From contig CANNQU010000015.1 in the NCBI GenBank assembly GCA_947507965.1, positions 1 to 52,889 on the forward strand: a stretch of DNA of 52,889 bases, read 5' to 3'. Positions 42,513 through 49,980 of this stretch are shown here, piece after piece. A program made the translations under genes and the position numbers. Source of the DNA: Bacteroidota bacterium. Its GTDB lineage: Bacteria > Bacteroidota > Bacteroidia > UKL13-3. The notes under the pieces are model-generated. The model saw only the letters and a program-made list of their open reading frames with translations, was not told where the DNA came from and made no database searches. Positions within the stretch are counted from its first letter, which is position 1; each line of letters opens with the position of its first letter.

Positions 42513-44390
42513 TTAACCAACAAAGCTGTTGGCATACATCGCCTCGATTTCATCCTTGAATTTTGCTTCCACCACTTTTCGCTTCACTTTCAGGGTAAGC
42601 GTGTACTCCCCTTCTTCTATCGTAAATGGCTTGCGTTTAATGATGAAGTTTTTGATTCTCTCGAATTTAGATAATTCATTACTCAGCTTATTAATATCCT
42701 CTGCCATCCAGTCATGTATTTCCTTGTCGCTAATAAATTTTTCCTCCTCCTCAAAAAACGATTCGTTTTTGCCAAATTTCTCTTTAACTTCTTCCTTATT
42801 GGCAACAATAATAGCCGTTATATATTCTCGTTTATCACCAATAATAAATATTTGCTCTACCTTAGGGCTCTTACTATAACACGATTCGAGAGGTGTAGGA
42901 TAGATGTTTTTACCAAGACTATTCACAATCATATTTTTAATGCGATCGGTTATTTTCAGATATCCCTTATAGAACATCCCGATATCGCCTGTATGAAACC
43001 ATCCATCGGCATCCATAACCTCTTTTGTTGCCTCCGGCTTATTCCAATAACCCTGCATAACATTCGGACCCTTTATTAAAACTTCCCCTTCTTTACATTC
43101 AAAACTAGGATCAAAACTAGTATAGGTTTGTATGGTGATTATTTCCTTTGTTTCCGGGTTTTGGATCGCACATTGTTGTTCTATGGCAATTCGTCCAACG
43201 GTACCATATACCTGACGGTCAAATTCATTGATAGAGCAGAAAGGAGAGGTTTCGGTTAGGCCAAATCCTTCAATGACCGTTACGTCTAAATTTTTAAAGA
43301 AGATACCAATATGTGGTTGCATCGCCGCCCCACCGCTCACTACCAGTTTCATTCGACCTCCCATCTTTTCCTTTATTTTCTTAAATACAATAGCATCGGC
43401 TGCTTTCAATTTTAAAGAAAGTAATAGTCCTGGCTTTAAACCATCTTCATTTAAAATCCGCTTTTTATCGCCTTGGGCAAAAGCCCAATAAAATATTTTT
43501 GTTTTCAGCCCCCCTCCTGAGGTGGCTGTTTTAAATACTTTATCATGAATCTTCTCCAATAACCTTGGCACCGAAGCCATAACGGTTGGCCGCACCTCCA
43601 TAATATTTTTTCCGATCGTATCAATTCCTTGGGCAAAGGCAATGGTACTTCCTATATAAGTACTCAAATAGTAGGTCGCTAGTCGTTCATAAACATGGCA
43701 TAATGGAAGAAAAGAAAGAAAAACATCGTCCTTATCAATGGCACTAACCTGTGTTTTTGCAGCAATACTATTACTCATGAAATTACCATGGCTTAGCATC
43801 ACACCTTTTGGCACTCCGGTTGTTCCAGAGGTATATATTAAGGACGCTAAATCGGTTGACTGAACACCGTCTAATAGTACTGCAAGTTTGCTTTTGAGTT
43901 GCGGATATAATGCCTTTCCTTCCTGTAATACCTTGCTTAAAGCAATCGTTTTTGGATGCTCTTCCTTGGAATCAAAGACGGTAATTATTTTTATTAAGGA
44001 ACTTCCTTTAGCATCAATCTTCAAAATACGTTTGAGGAGGAATGGGGTACCTACAATAATGGCTTTGCTACCGCTATCTTTCAATATGTATTCCACCTCT
44101 CCTTCGGTAAGGGTGGGATAAATAGACGCATTGATGAGGCCCAGCTGCATGCATGCCTGATCAAAATAAATGTATTCGGGAGAGTTCTCGACAATGAAGG
44201 CCACCCGATCTCCTTTTTCTAGCCCTAGATTTAACAAGTAGCTACTTATTTCATTTATTTTTTCAGAGGTTTGAGCGTAGTCGATATCCGTATAAACACC
44301 ATCAACTTTATATTTCAAGAAAACATGTTCGGGCGAATGAATGTTATTGGCCGAATTTAAGTAGAAATGATGCAACGATTTTAGTTCCAT
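42513..44390 (-). CDS. Long-chain fatty-acid-CoA ligase (AMP-forming)
   Basis: Activates fatty acids as CoA thioesters. The 625-aa protein shows LIYTSGTTGVPKGVMLSHGN, SFLPLCHVYERLATYYL, VVSGGAAMQPHIGIFFKNLD, EGFGLTETSPF, GWFHTGDIG and ITDRIKNMIVNSLGKNI, and ends in the family's C-terminal Lys region (YTLTLKVKRKVV). It is the FadD15/long-chain type, cytoplasmic and membrane-associated. It is divergent from the alpha-oxoamine synthase gene; an AGTTTTG/CAAAACT inverted repeat (44423-44445) lies between them. Confidence 0.93.
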   Translation of the reverse strand: MELKSLHHFYLNSANNIHSPEHVFLKYKVDGVYTDIDYAQTSEKINEISSYLLNLGLEKGDRVAFIVENSPEYIYFDQACMQLGLINASIYPTLTEGEVEYILKDSGSKAIIVGTPFLLKRILKIDAKGSSLIKIITVFDSKEEHPKTIALSKVLQEGKALYPQLKSKLAVLLDGVQSTDLASLIYTSGTTGVPKGVMLSHGNFMSNSIAAKTQVSAIDKDDVFLSFLPLCHVYERLATYYLSTYIGSTIAFAQGIDTIGKNIMEVRPTVMASVPRLLEKIHDKVFKTATSGGGLKTKIFYWAFAQGDKKRILNEDGLKPGLLLSLKLKAADAIVFKKIKEKMGGRMKLVVSGGAAMQPHIGIFFKNLDVTVIEGFGLTETSPFCSINEFDRQVYGTVGRIAIEQQCAIQNPETKEIITIQTYTSFDPSFECKEGEVLIKGPNVMQGYWNKPEATKEVMDADGWFHTGDIGMFYKGYLKITDRIKNMIVNSLGKNIYPTPLESCYSKSPKVEQIFIIGDKREYITAIIVANKEEVKEKFGKNESFFEEEEKFISDKEIHDWMAEDINKLSNELSKFERIKNFIIKRKPFTIEEGEYTLTLKVKRKVVEAKFKDEIEAMYANSFVG

Positions 44391-44456
44391 AACATGACAT
44401 TTTTAAGAATTCAAATAAAATTAGTTTTGCAATATATACAAAACTGTTTTATGCAA

Positions 44457-44484
44457 TTGACTTGCTTATTTTTTGCTACTTTTG
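44457..44484 (+). promoter_or_regulatory. Promoter of the alpha-oxoamine synthase gene (TTG-N17-TACTTTTG)
   Basis: TTG at 44457-44459 and TACTTTTG at 44477-44484 are 17 bases apart. The box also rules out the upstream frame start at 44462. Confidence 0.6.
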
Positions 44485-44509
44485 CAAAAATATATATTAT
44501 ACAATAACG

Positions 44510-45766
44510 ATGGCCGATTTATTTGATAAAATAGCGAAGAATATGGGACCCATTGGGGAACACCACGAGGCGAGTCATGGATACTTTACGTTTCCAAAGC
44601 TGGAAGGAGAAATTGATACCTATATGGGATTTCGTGGAAAGAGTATGTTAAACTGGAGTTTAAACAATTATTTAGGATTGGCCAACCATCCCGAAGTGCG
44701 CAAAGCAGATGCCAAAGCCGCGGAGGAGTTTGGGTTAGCGCTGCCAATGGGCGCACGAATGATGAGCGGCAACAGTGATAACCACGAAGCCTTTGAAAAA
44801 GAACTAAGTGAATTTGAAAGCAAGGAAGCTACTTTTCTTTTAAACTTCGGATATCAAGGCGTATTAAGTGCTATTGACGCACTGGTAGATCGTAGGGATG
44901 TCATTGTTTACGATGCAGAAAGCCATGCCTGTATTATTGATGGCGTTCGTCTTCATCAAGGCAAGCGTTTTGTTTTTATCCATAATGATATGCTATCATT
45001 GGAAAAACAGTTACAACGTGCAACAAAAATGGTAGCGGATACGGGCGGTGCTATTTTGGTTATCACCGAAGGTGTTTTTGGAATGCGTGGCGATGTGGGT
45101 GCCTTGGATAAAATAGTGGCCTTAAAGGAGAAATATCAATTCAGATTTTTCGTTGATGATGCTCATGGTTTTGGAACCATGGGTAAAACGGGTGCCGGTA
45201 CAGGAGAGCATTTTGGTGTACAAGATGGCATCGACATCTATTTTGCTACGTTTGCAAAATCAATGGCCGGTATCGGAGCCTTTATCAGTAGTAAAAAGGA
45301 AATCATTACGTTCCTACAATACAATATGCGTTCTCAGATTTTTGCAAAATCGTTACCCATGCCGCTGGTGGTTGGTATGCGCAAGCGTTTGGAGCTAATA
45401 AAGAAAATGCCAGAGTTGAAAGAAAATCTCTGGAAAATTGTGCATGCCTTGCAAAATGGATTAAGAGAATATGGCCTGGAAATTGGCCCTACACAGTCGC
45501 CGGTGACTCCCGTTTATTTGAGTGGCAGCATACCCGAAGCAACACACATGGTTTATGATTTACGTGAGAACTACGGTATTTTTTGTTCGATGGTTACCTA
45601 TCCTGTCATTCCGAAAGGAATGATTATATTACGCTTAATACCTACTGCACTTCATACCCTTGACGATGTGACAAAAACATTGAATGCTTTTAAAATTGTG
45701 GCGGTAAAATTAAAAGCCGGAGAATATGCGAAGCACGATAAAATCGTAGAAGGAGTGGCACAATAA
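44510..45766 (+). CDS. PLP-dependent alpha-oxoamine synthase (serine palmitoyltransferase-like)
   Basis: Condenses an amino acid with an acyl-CoA or acyl-ACP. The 418-aa protein (ATG 44510) has NWSLNNYLGLANHPEVR, MGARMMSGNSDNHEAFEKEL, SHACIIDGVRLHQGKRF, VDDAHGFGTMGKTGAG (D217, H219) and the PLP lysine K250 in ATFAKSMAGIGAF. This form is common in Bacteroidota, where relatives make the long-chain base of sphingolipids (serine) or sulfonolipids (cysteate). Other family members make KAPA or 2-amino-3-ketobutyrate; no biotin or threonine genes are nearby. The divergent fadD fits lipid-base synthesis. Confidence 0.85.
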   Translation: MADLFDKIAKNMGPIGEHHEASHGYFTFPKLEGEIDTYMGFRGKSMLNWSLNNYLGLANHPEVRKADAKAAEEFGLALPMGARMMSGNSDNHEAFEKELSEFESKEATFLLNFGYQGVLSAIDALVDRRDVIVYDAESHACIIDGVRLHQGKRFVFIHNDMLSLEKQLQRATKMVADTGGAILVITEGVFGMRGDVGALDKIVALKEKYQFRFFVDDAHGFGTMGKTGAGTGEHFGVQDGIDIYFATFAKSMAGIGAFISSKKEIITFLQYNMRSQIFAKSLPMPLVVGMRKRLELIKKMPELKENLWKIVHALQNGLREYGLEIGPTQSPVTPVYLSGSIPEATHMVYDLRENYGIFCSMVTYPVIPKGMIILRLIPTALHTLDDVTKTLNAFKIVAVKLKAGEYAKHDKIVEGVAQ

Positions 45767-45794
45767 GATACTTCTTTTCGATAAAAATAATATG

Positions 45795-45826
45795 GCCTGG
45801 GGAGCTAAAGCTCCTTAGGCTTTTTT
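45795..45826 (+). terminator. Rho-independent terminator
   Basis: GCCTGGGGAGCT-AA-AGCTCCTTAGGC forms a 12-bp arm pairing (with two G-U pairs), then TTTTTT. It ends the alpha-oxoamine synthase transcript. Confidence 0.88.
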
Positions 45827-45867
45827 ATTTATTAATGAAACCCACAAATAATTTTACCGTTTTTTCT

Positions 45868-45899
45868 TTGCATATTTAATTTAAAAAAAGTTATTTTTG
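45868..45899 (+). promoter_or_regulatory. Promoter of the pRiA4b-like/miaA/terC operon (TTG-N21-TATTTTTG)
   Basis: TTG at 45868-45870 and TATTTTTG at 45892-45899 are 21 bases apart; the ATG follows 15 bases after the box. Confidence 0.55.
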
Positions 45900-45914
45900 T
45901 AACTGTAAATTTTT

Positions 45915-46517
45915 ATGGCTATTTATCGTTTTAAATGTTCAATTGATGACTGCGATGACCTCTATAGGTTTGTTGAAGTAAAGTCGGGTAGCACCTTTGA
46001 TTCATTGAAGAATATTATCCTGCAATCGTTTGGATTTGATACCATTCTTGACTGTTCGTTTTTTATGAGCGATGACCAATGGCGGATGAACAACGAAATT
46101 ACAAGTGGCAAAAAAACGTTAAAAGGAAAGCCATCGGAAGATAAAATACAAGATGCTAAGCTCTCGAAATTTGTATTTGATCCGCATCAAAAGATTTTAA
46201 TGGTTTATGATTACGAAAAAGAATGGACCTTTAAACTCGAAATGGTAAATATCAGTCCAACAGGAAAAGAAGGGGTTACCTATCCTTTCCTTTATAAGAG
46301 CATCGGACTAGCTCCTAAACAATATCCTATACTAGGCGTACCCAACACCAAAGTGGAAGAAGAAGATGAATTTGAGTTTATTAAAAACCAAATATTGGTT
46401 GCTGATGAGGAAGAACTGGGCGAAGATGGATTTAAAGAAACCAATGAAGACGGCGAAGAAGACGAAAATGAGGATGATGCACTTTCTGACAATAGCGAGG
46501 CAGAAGAGGATATTTGA
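45915..46517 (+). CDS. Plasmid pRiA4b ORF-3-like domain protein
   Basis: The 200-aa protein begins MAIYRFKCSIDDCDDLYR and includes FDSLKNIILQSFGFD, HQKILMVYDYEKEWTFKLEM and YPFLYKSIGLAPKQYP, the pattern of the pRiA4b ORF-3/IS1096-type domain family (a ubiquitin-like fold of unknown role). The last 50 residues are almost entirely acidic (EEDEF, EEELGEDG, EDENEDD). No transposon is nearby; in this phylum it appears as a normal chromosomal gene. It ends two bases before the miaA ATG. Confidence 0.8.
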   Translation: MAIYRFKCSIDDCDDLYRFVEVKSGSTFDSLKNIILQSFGFDTILDCSFFMSDDQWRMNNEITSGKKTLKGKPSEDKIQDAKLSKFVFDPHQKILMVYDYEKEWTFKLEMVNISPTGKEGVTYPFLYKSIGLAPKQYPILGVPNTKVEEEDEFEFIKNQILVADEEELGEDGFKETNEDGEEDENEDDALSDNSEAEEDI

Positions 46518-46519
46518 TA

Positions 46520-47434
46520 ATGGATTCAAAAAAAACACTCGTCTGCATCGTTGGACCAACAGCATCAGGAAAAACTACCCTAGCCATACAACTTGCACAA
46601 TACCTTCAAACGGAAATAGTTTCTGCCGATTCCAGGCAATTTTATAGGGAGTTATCTATTGGAACCGCCAAGCCAACACCAGAAGAATTATCGGCTGCAC
46701 CACATCATTTTATTAACACAAAAAGCATTGCTGAAACCTATAGTGCCGGTGATTTTGAAGTGGATGCCCTCAACGTCATAGATCAACTTTTTAAAACAAA
46801 GAATAGTGTAATTTTGGTGGGAGGAAGTGGAATGTACATCGACGCCGTATGCAAAGGATTTGATGCACTACCTAACGTAACCAAAAGTATAAGAGATGAA
46901 ATTATTGCGCGTTATAAAAAGGATGGCATTGCTTTTTTACAGGAAGAACTAAGGGCAAGCGACCCGGAGTATTTAACGATGGTTGACACCAAAAATCCTC
47001 AACGGCTCATGCGGGCAGTGGAAGTATTTCGTGAAACAGGAAAACCATTTTCACATTACTTAAAACACAAAACGGCGGTTCGAAACTTCCATAGTATTAC
47101 CATTGGAATTAAATGGGAACGAAGTGAACTATATGAAAGAATTAACACCAGAGTTGATGAAATGATACGAAATGGACTTGAAGAGGAAGCACGACAAAAT
47201 ATCCAGTACAAAGACAATTACGCGTTACGAACCGTTGGGTACAGTGAGTTCTACGACTATTTTGAAGGAAAACAAAATCTAGCAACAACCATTGATTTAA
47301 TTAAACAGCATTCGCGTAATTTCGCAAAAAGACAGCTTACCTGGTTTAAACGCGACCCTTCGATAACGTGGATTGATGCAAAAGAAAAAAACACGATATT
47401 TGCAATGCTAAAAAATCTAATTAAAGTAGAATGA
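46520..47434 (+). CDS. miaA: tRNA dimethylallyltransferase
   Basis: Adds the isopentenyl group to A37 of tRNAs that read UNN codons. The 304-aa protein has the P-loop GPTASGKT at 12-19, SADSRQFYRELSIGTAKPT, PHHFINTKSIAETYSAGDFE, VGGSGMYIDAVCKGFD and RNFAKRQLTWFKRDP. The start is ATG 46520; the frame's earlier TTG overlaps the previous stop. The terC start overlaps its stop by four bases. Confidence 0.96.
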   Translation: MDSKKTLVCIVGPTASGKTTLAIQLAQYLQTEIVSADSRQFYRELSIGTAKPTPEELSAAPHHFINTKSIAETYSAGDFEVDALNVIDQLFKTKNSVILVGGSGMYIDAVCKGFDALPNVTKSIRDEIIARYKKDGIAFLQEELRASDPEYLTMVDTKNPQRLMRAVEVFRETGKPFSHYLKHKTAVRNFHSITIGIKWERSELYERINTRVDEMIRNGLEEEARQNIQYKDNYALRTVGYSEFYDYFEGKQNLATTIDLIKQHSRNFAKRQLTWFKRDPSITWIDAKEKNTIFAMLKNLIKVE

Positions 47435-48165
47435 ATTTTACGAGTATAACCGACATCTTTACAACTACCAGTGGCTGGATTGGCTTAATTTCACTTACCT
47501 TTATGGAGGTGATTTTGGGTATCGATAATATTATTTTTGTTTCTATCATTACCAATAGAGCAGAAAAAAGGCATCAGAAAAAAGCCAGAAGTCTTGGGCT
47601 TCTTTTTGCGTTACTCATCAGGGTGGCCTTATTATTCTTAATTCAACTTATTCTAAAAGCAGAACATTATACCTTATTTGCCTTTAATCATCATGAGATT
47701 TCGATCAAGGATCTAATTCTCATTTTTGGCGGCTTATTCTTAATTTATAAAAGCACCACCGAAATCCATCATAAGTTTGATGTCGACGAGAAGATAGATA
47801 GCGAATCGAAATCAAAAATTGGTTTCGCTAATGTTGTGATGCAAATAATGGTGATCAACTTGGTTTTTTCACTCGACTCGATAATTACAGCGATTGGATT
47901 AACACAAAGCATCCCGGTGATGATGATTGCCGTTATTGTTTCCATGCTAATCATGATTGCGGTTACCGGATTTATTAGTGAATTCATTGAAAAACACCCC
48001 ACCATAAAGATGCTTGCGTTGTCGTTCTTATTAATGATTGGCTGCTTGCTCGTTGTGGAAGCGTTGGATGTGCATGTTGAAAAGAACTATATCTATTTTA
48101 CCATGGCGTTCTCCTTAGGAGTTGAAATGCTGAATATTCGGTTGCGTAAGAAACAAATAAAATAG
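47431..48165 (+). CDS. TerC-family integral membrane protein
   Basis: A 244-aa inner-membrane protein with seven or so hydrophobic segments. Family hallmarks are MEVILGIDNIIFVSIIT near the N-terminus and NLVFSLDSIITAIGLTQ in the middle, with the conserved membrane-embedded Asp residues. TerC proteins are linked to metal (manganese) efflux and tellurite resistance; the ion cannot be read here. Coupled to miaA by an ATGA overlap. Confidence 0.9.
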   Translation: MNFTSITDIFTTTSGWIGLISLTFMEVILGIDNIIFVSIITNRAEKRHQKKARSLGLLFALLIRVALLFLIQLILKAEHYTLFAFNHHEISIKDLILIFGGLFLIYKSTTEIHHKFDVDEKIDSESKSKIGFANVVMQIMVINLVFSLDSIITAIGLTQSIPVMMIAVIVSMLIMIAVTGFISEFIEKHPTIKMLALSFLLMIGCLLVVEALDVHVEKNYIYFTMAFSLGVEMLNIRLRKKQIK

Positions 48166-48185
48166 CCCATTGCTTATTTTTTAAA

Positions 48186-48207
48186 TGGAACTAGAAAAAT
48201 AGTTCCA
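48186..48207. other. Hairpin after terC without U-tract
   Basis: TGGAACTA (48186-48193) and TAGTTCCA (48200-48207) form an 8-bp stem with loop GAAAAA. The stem is 21 bases after the terC stop, in a 189-base gap. No T-run follows, so it may be a weak terminator or an mRNA-end stabiliser. Confidence 0.35.
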
Positions 48208-48354
48208 AAGAAGTCTCTACAAGCAGAACTTTAATTTTTAATTATACTTTTTATGGAATATTCGCGTTAAGACCATCATGGTATAAAATAGGCATGCAAC
48301 CGTTTACCTTATTTTATCGATTGTAATTAAAAAGGAAATAACCACTAGATATCC

Positions 48355-49806
48355 ATGAAAAAATTTCACGCCTTCTACATTTTATTACTTACCAGCATTC
48401 TTTTGAATGCCAATTCCCTTCAAATAAACGCTCCCGATGTTCCCTATACGATAGGATACAGCGAGCCGTGCTCACTATCTGAGACCCATGAAGTGGTTAA
48501 AACATTGGTAGAAGAAGGCAACCCGAAGGATCCCATCGAAATTGAAAAGAGTAGGAATGTTTTTTTGATTAACGAATTAAATACTTCCAACCAGGCGCAA
48601 TCTTATCCCTGGCTAAGCAACGATGCTTTAAGGGTTTATTACACACACGATAAAGAGATTTACACGGCTTCGCGAAGCAGTATCAATAGCAAATTTAGTA
48701 AAGGAAAATCAGTGATGCCTGATTTTAACGAAACCGTAATTTCTGGATGGCTAACAACCAACGAGTTGAGCATTTATATTGCCTCACAGTCAAGTAAATT
48801 ATACCACGCAACCCGTCCGTCAACCGATGAAAATTTCGGTTCGTTTGCCGAGGTGAAACTACGTAATGCTCCTCGTGGAAGTTTATTTGATGCCAGTTTC
48901 ACGCCTGATATGGAAGAATTGCTGATGTATAATAGCGACCGTCAGGAGCATATTGTTCGTTTTATAAAAACCGGTGATAATGAGTACACTTATTCAGAAG
49001 AAGTAGATCTATTGTCGAAACAAATACCCACCGGTGGTCAACTATCACGCGATGGGCTTCATTTTTATGTCCCCCTTAAAGGATTATCGGATGATGAGCA
49101 TCGCTCGATTTATATTCTAACCCGTACCTCCATGCATGGCAATTTCATTACGATTGAACATGTTAAAACAGCACAAGAACTTAATTTTTCCACCTACCAA
49201 CCATCGGTAAACGCCGATGAATCGCAAATGATTTTTGTATGTGGGACTGGCGATTTATGGGAGAATAATGATTTATGCGAAGTAACGCTGGTAAAAGAGA
49301 TTTTGGCCAATGAAGTAGTCGAAGTTAAAATTGATACCACCATAGACGATAAGACCTATACCATTGAATATAGAGGAGATAATAACAGTGGCCTTAGGCC
49401 GGAGACGTTCCTTTCGGTAAATCAACAGGTAATGCTTTTCGATTATACCGGAAACCGGGAGCCACCCGTTGGCTTCACTCGACTTGATAACGCATCAACA
49501 GTAAAAATAAATGACCATCAACAACGTGATATTGCCGTGCAAGTAGCAATGCACATTGCTCCAAATCCATTTAATGAGTGCACTCAAATAGAAATACTTA
49601 CGCCTGATGTAGGATATATGGTAGTGCAGGTTATTTCGATGGATGGCCAGCTTGTTACTTCACTGTTTGATGGTCAATGCGAAAAAGGAATTAATATTAT
49701 TAAATGGATTAAGAATGGCTTATCCAATGGCGTTTATACGGTAAAAACCGTGATCGGAAAAACGGTTATTACCAAGAGAGTTATTATTTGTGGTGGTACC
49801 GATTAG
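48355..49806 (+). CDS. Exported beta-propeller (PD40-like) protein with T9SS sorting domain
   Basis: A 483-aa protein. Signal peptide MKKFHAFYILLLTSILLNANS; from about 80 to 320 a series of propeller-like blades (WLSNDALRVYYTHDKEIYTA; SGWLTTNELSIYIASQSSKLY; LSRDGLHFYVPLKGLSDDEH; PSVNADESQMIFVCGTGDLW), each with the S/D-x-D-x-x-x-x-Y/F pattern of PD40 repeats; then a Por tail from about 398 (MHIAPNPFNECTQIEI ... LSNGVYTVKTVIG). Likely placed on the cell surface or released. No enzymatic motif. Confidence 0.8.
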   Translation: MKKFHAFYILLLTSILLNANSLQINAPDVPYTIGYSEPCSLSETHEVVKTLVEEGNPKDPIEIEKSRNVFLINELNTSNQAQSYPWLSNDALRVYYTHDKEIYTASRSSINSKFSKGKSVMPDFNETVISGWLTTNELSIYIASQSSKLYHATRPSTDENFGSFAEVKLRNAPRGSLFDASFTPDMEELLMYNSDRQEHIVRFIKTGDNEYTYSEEVDLLSKQIPTGGQLSRDGLHFYVPLKGLSDDEHRSIYILTRTSMHGNFITIEHVKTAQELNFSTYQPSVNADESQMIFVCGTGDLWENNDLCEVTLVKEILANEVVEVKIDTTIDDKTYTIEYRGDNNSGLRPETFLSVNQQVMLFDYTGNREPPVGFTRLDNASTVKINDHQQRDIAVQVAMHIAPNPFNECTQIEILTPDVGYMVVQVISMDGQLVTSLFDGQCEKGINIIKWIKNGLSNGVYTVKTVIGKTVITKRVIICGGTD

Positions 49807-49831
49807 GTTCGTTTGTTTTGATGAGAATGGT

Positions 49832-49868
49832 AACGTTTCGCTCTAGAAATATAGCGAAACGTTTTTTT
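49832..49868 (+). terminator. Rho-independent terminator
   Basis: AACGTTTCGCT (49832-49842) pairs with AGCGAAACGTT (49853-49863), an 11-bp stem with a 10-base loop, then TTTTTT. It ends the propeller gene. The rest of the 174-base gap is AT-rich with TTTATTTG at the end, a weak -7-like box for the next gene. Confidence 0.88.
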
Positions 49869-49980
49869 TATAAACGGCCAAGTTGCAGATTATGCAAATA
49901 ATAATCATCCTGTTGTAAATTTTAATTTGGTTTGAGAGCATTAGATTTACTTTATTTGCCAGTATTGATTTCGCAATGCA

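Noticed and set aside
42529-43079. Open plus-strand frames of 116-121 codons opposite fadD
   Set aside because: Antisense to conserved motifs of the acyl-CoA ligase, Leu/Ser-rich, no promoter.
45915-46517. Reading the pRiA4b ORF-3-like gene as part of a mobile element
   Set aside because: No inverted repeats, transposase or plasmid genes nearby; it sits in a regular operon with miaA and terC.
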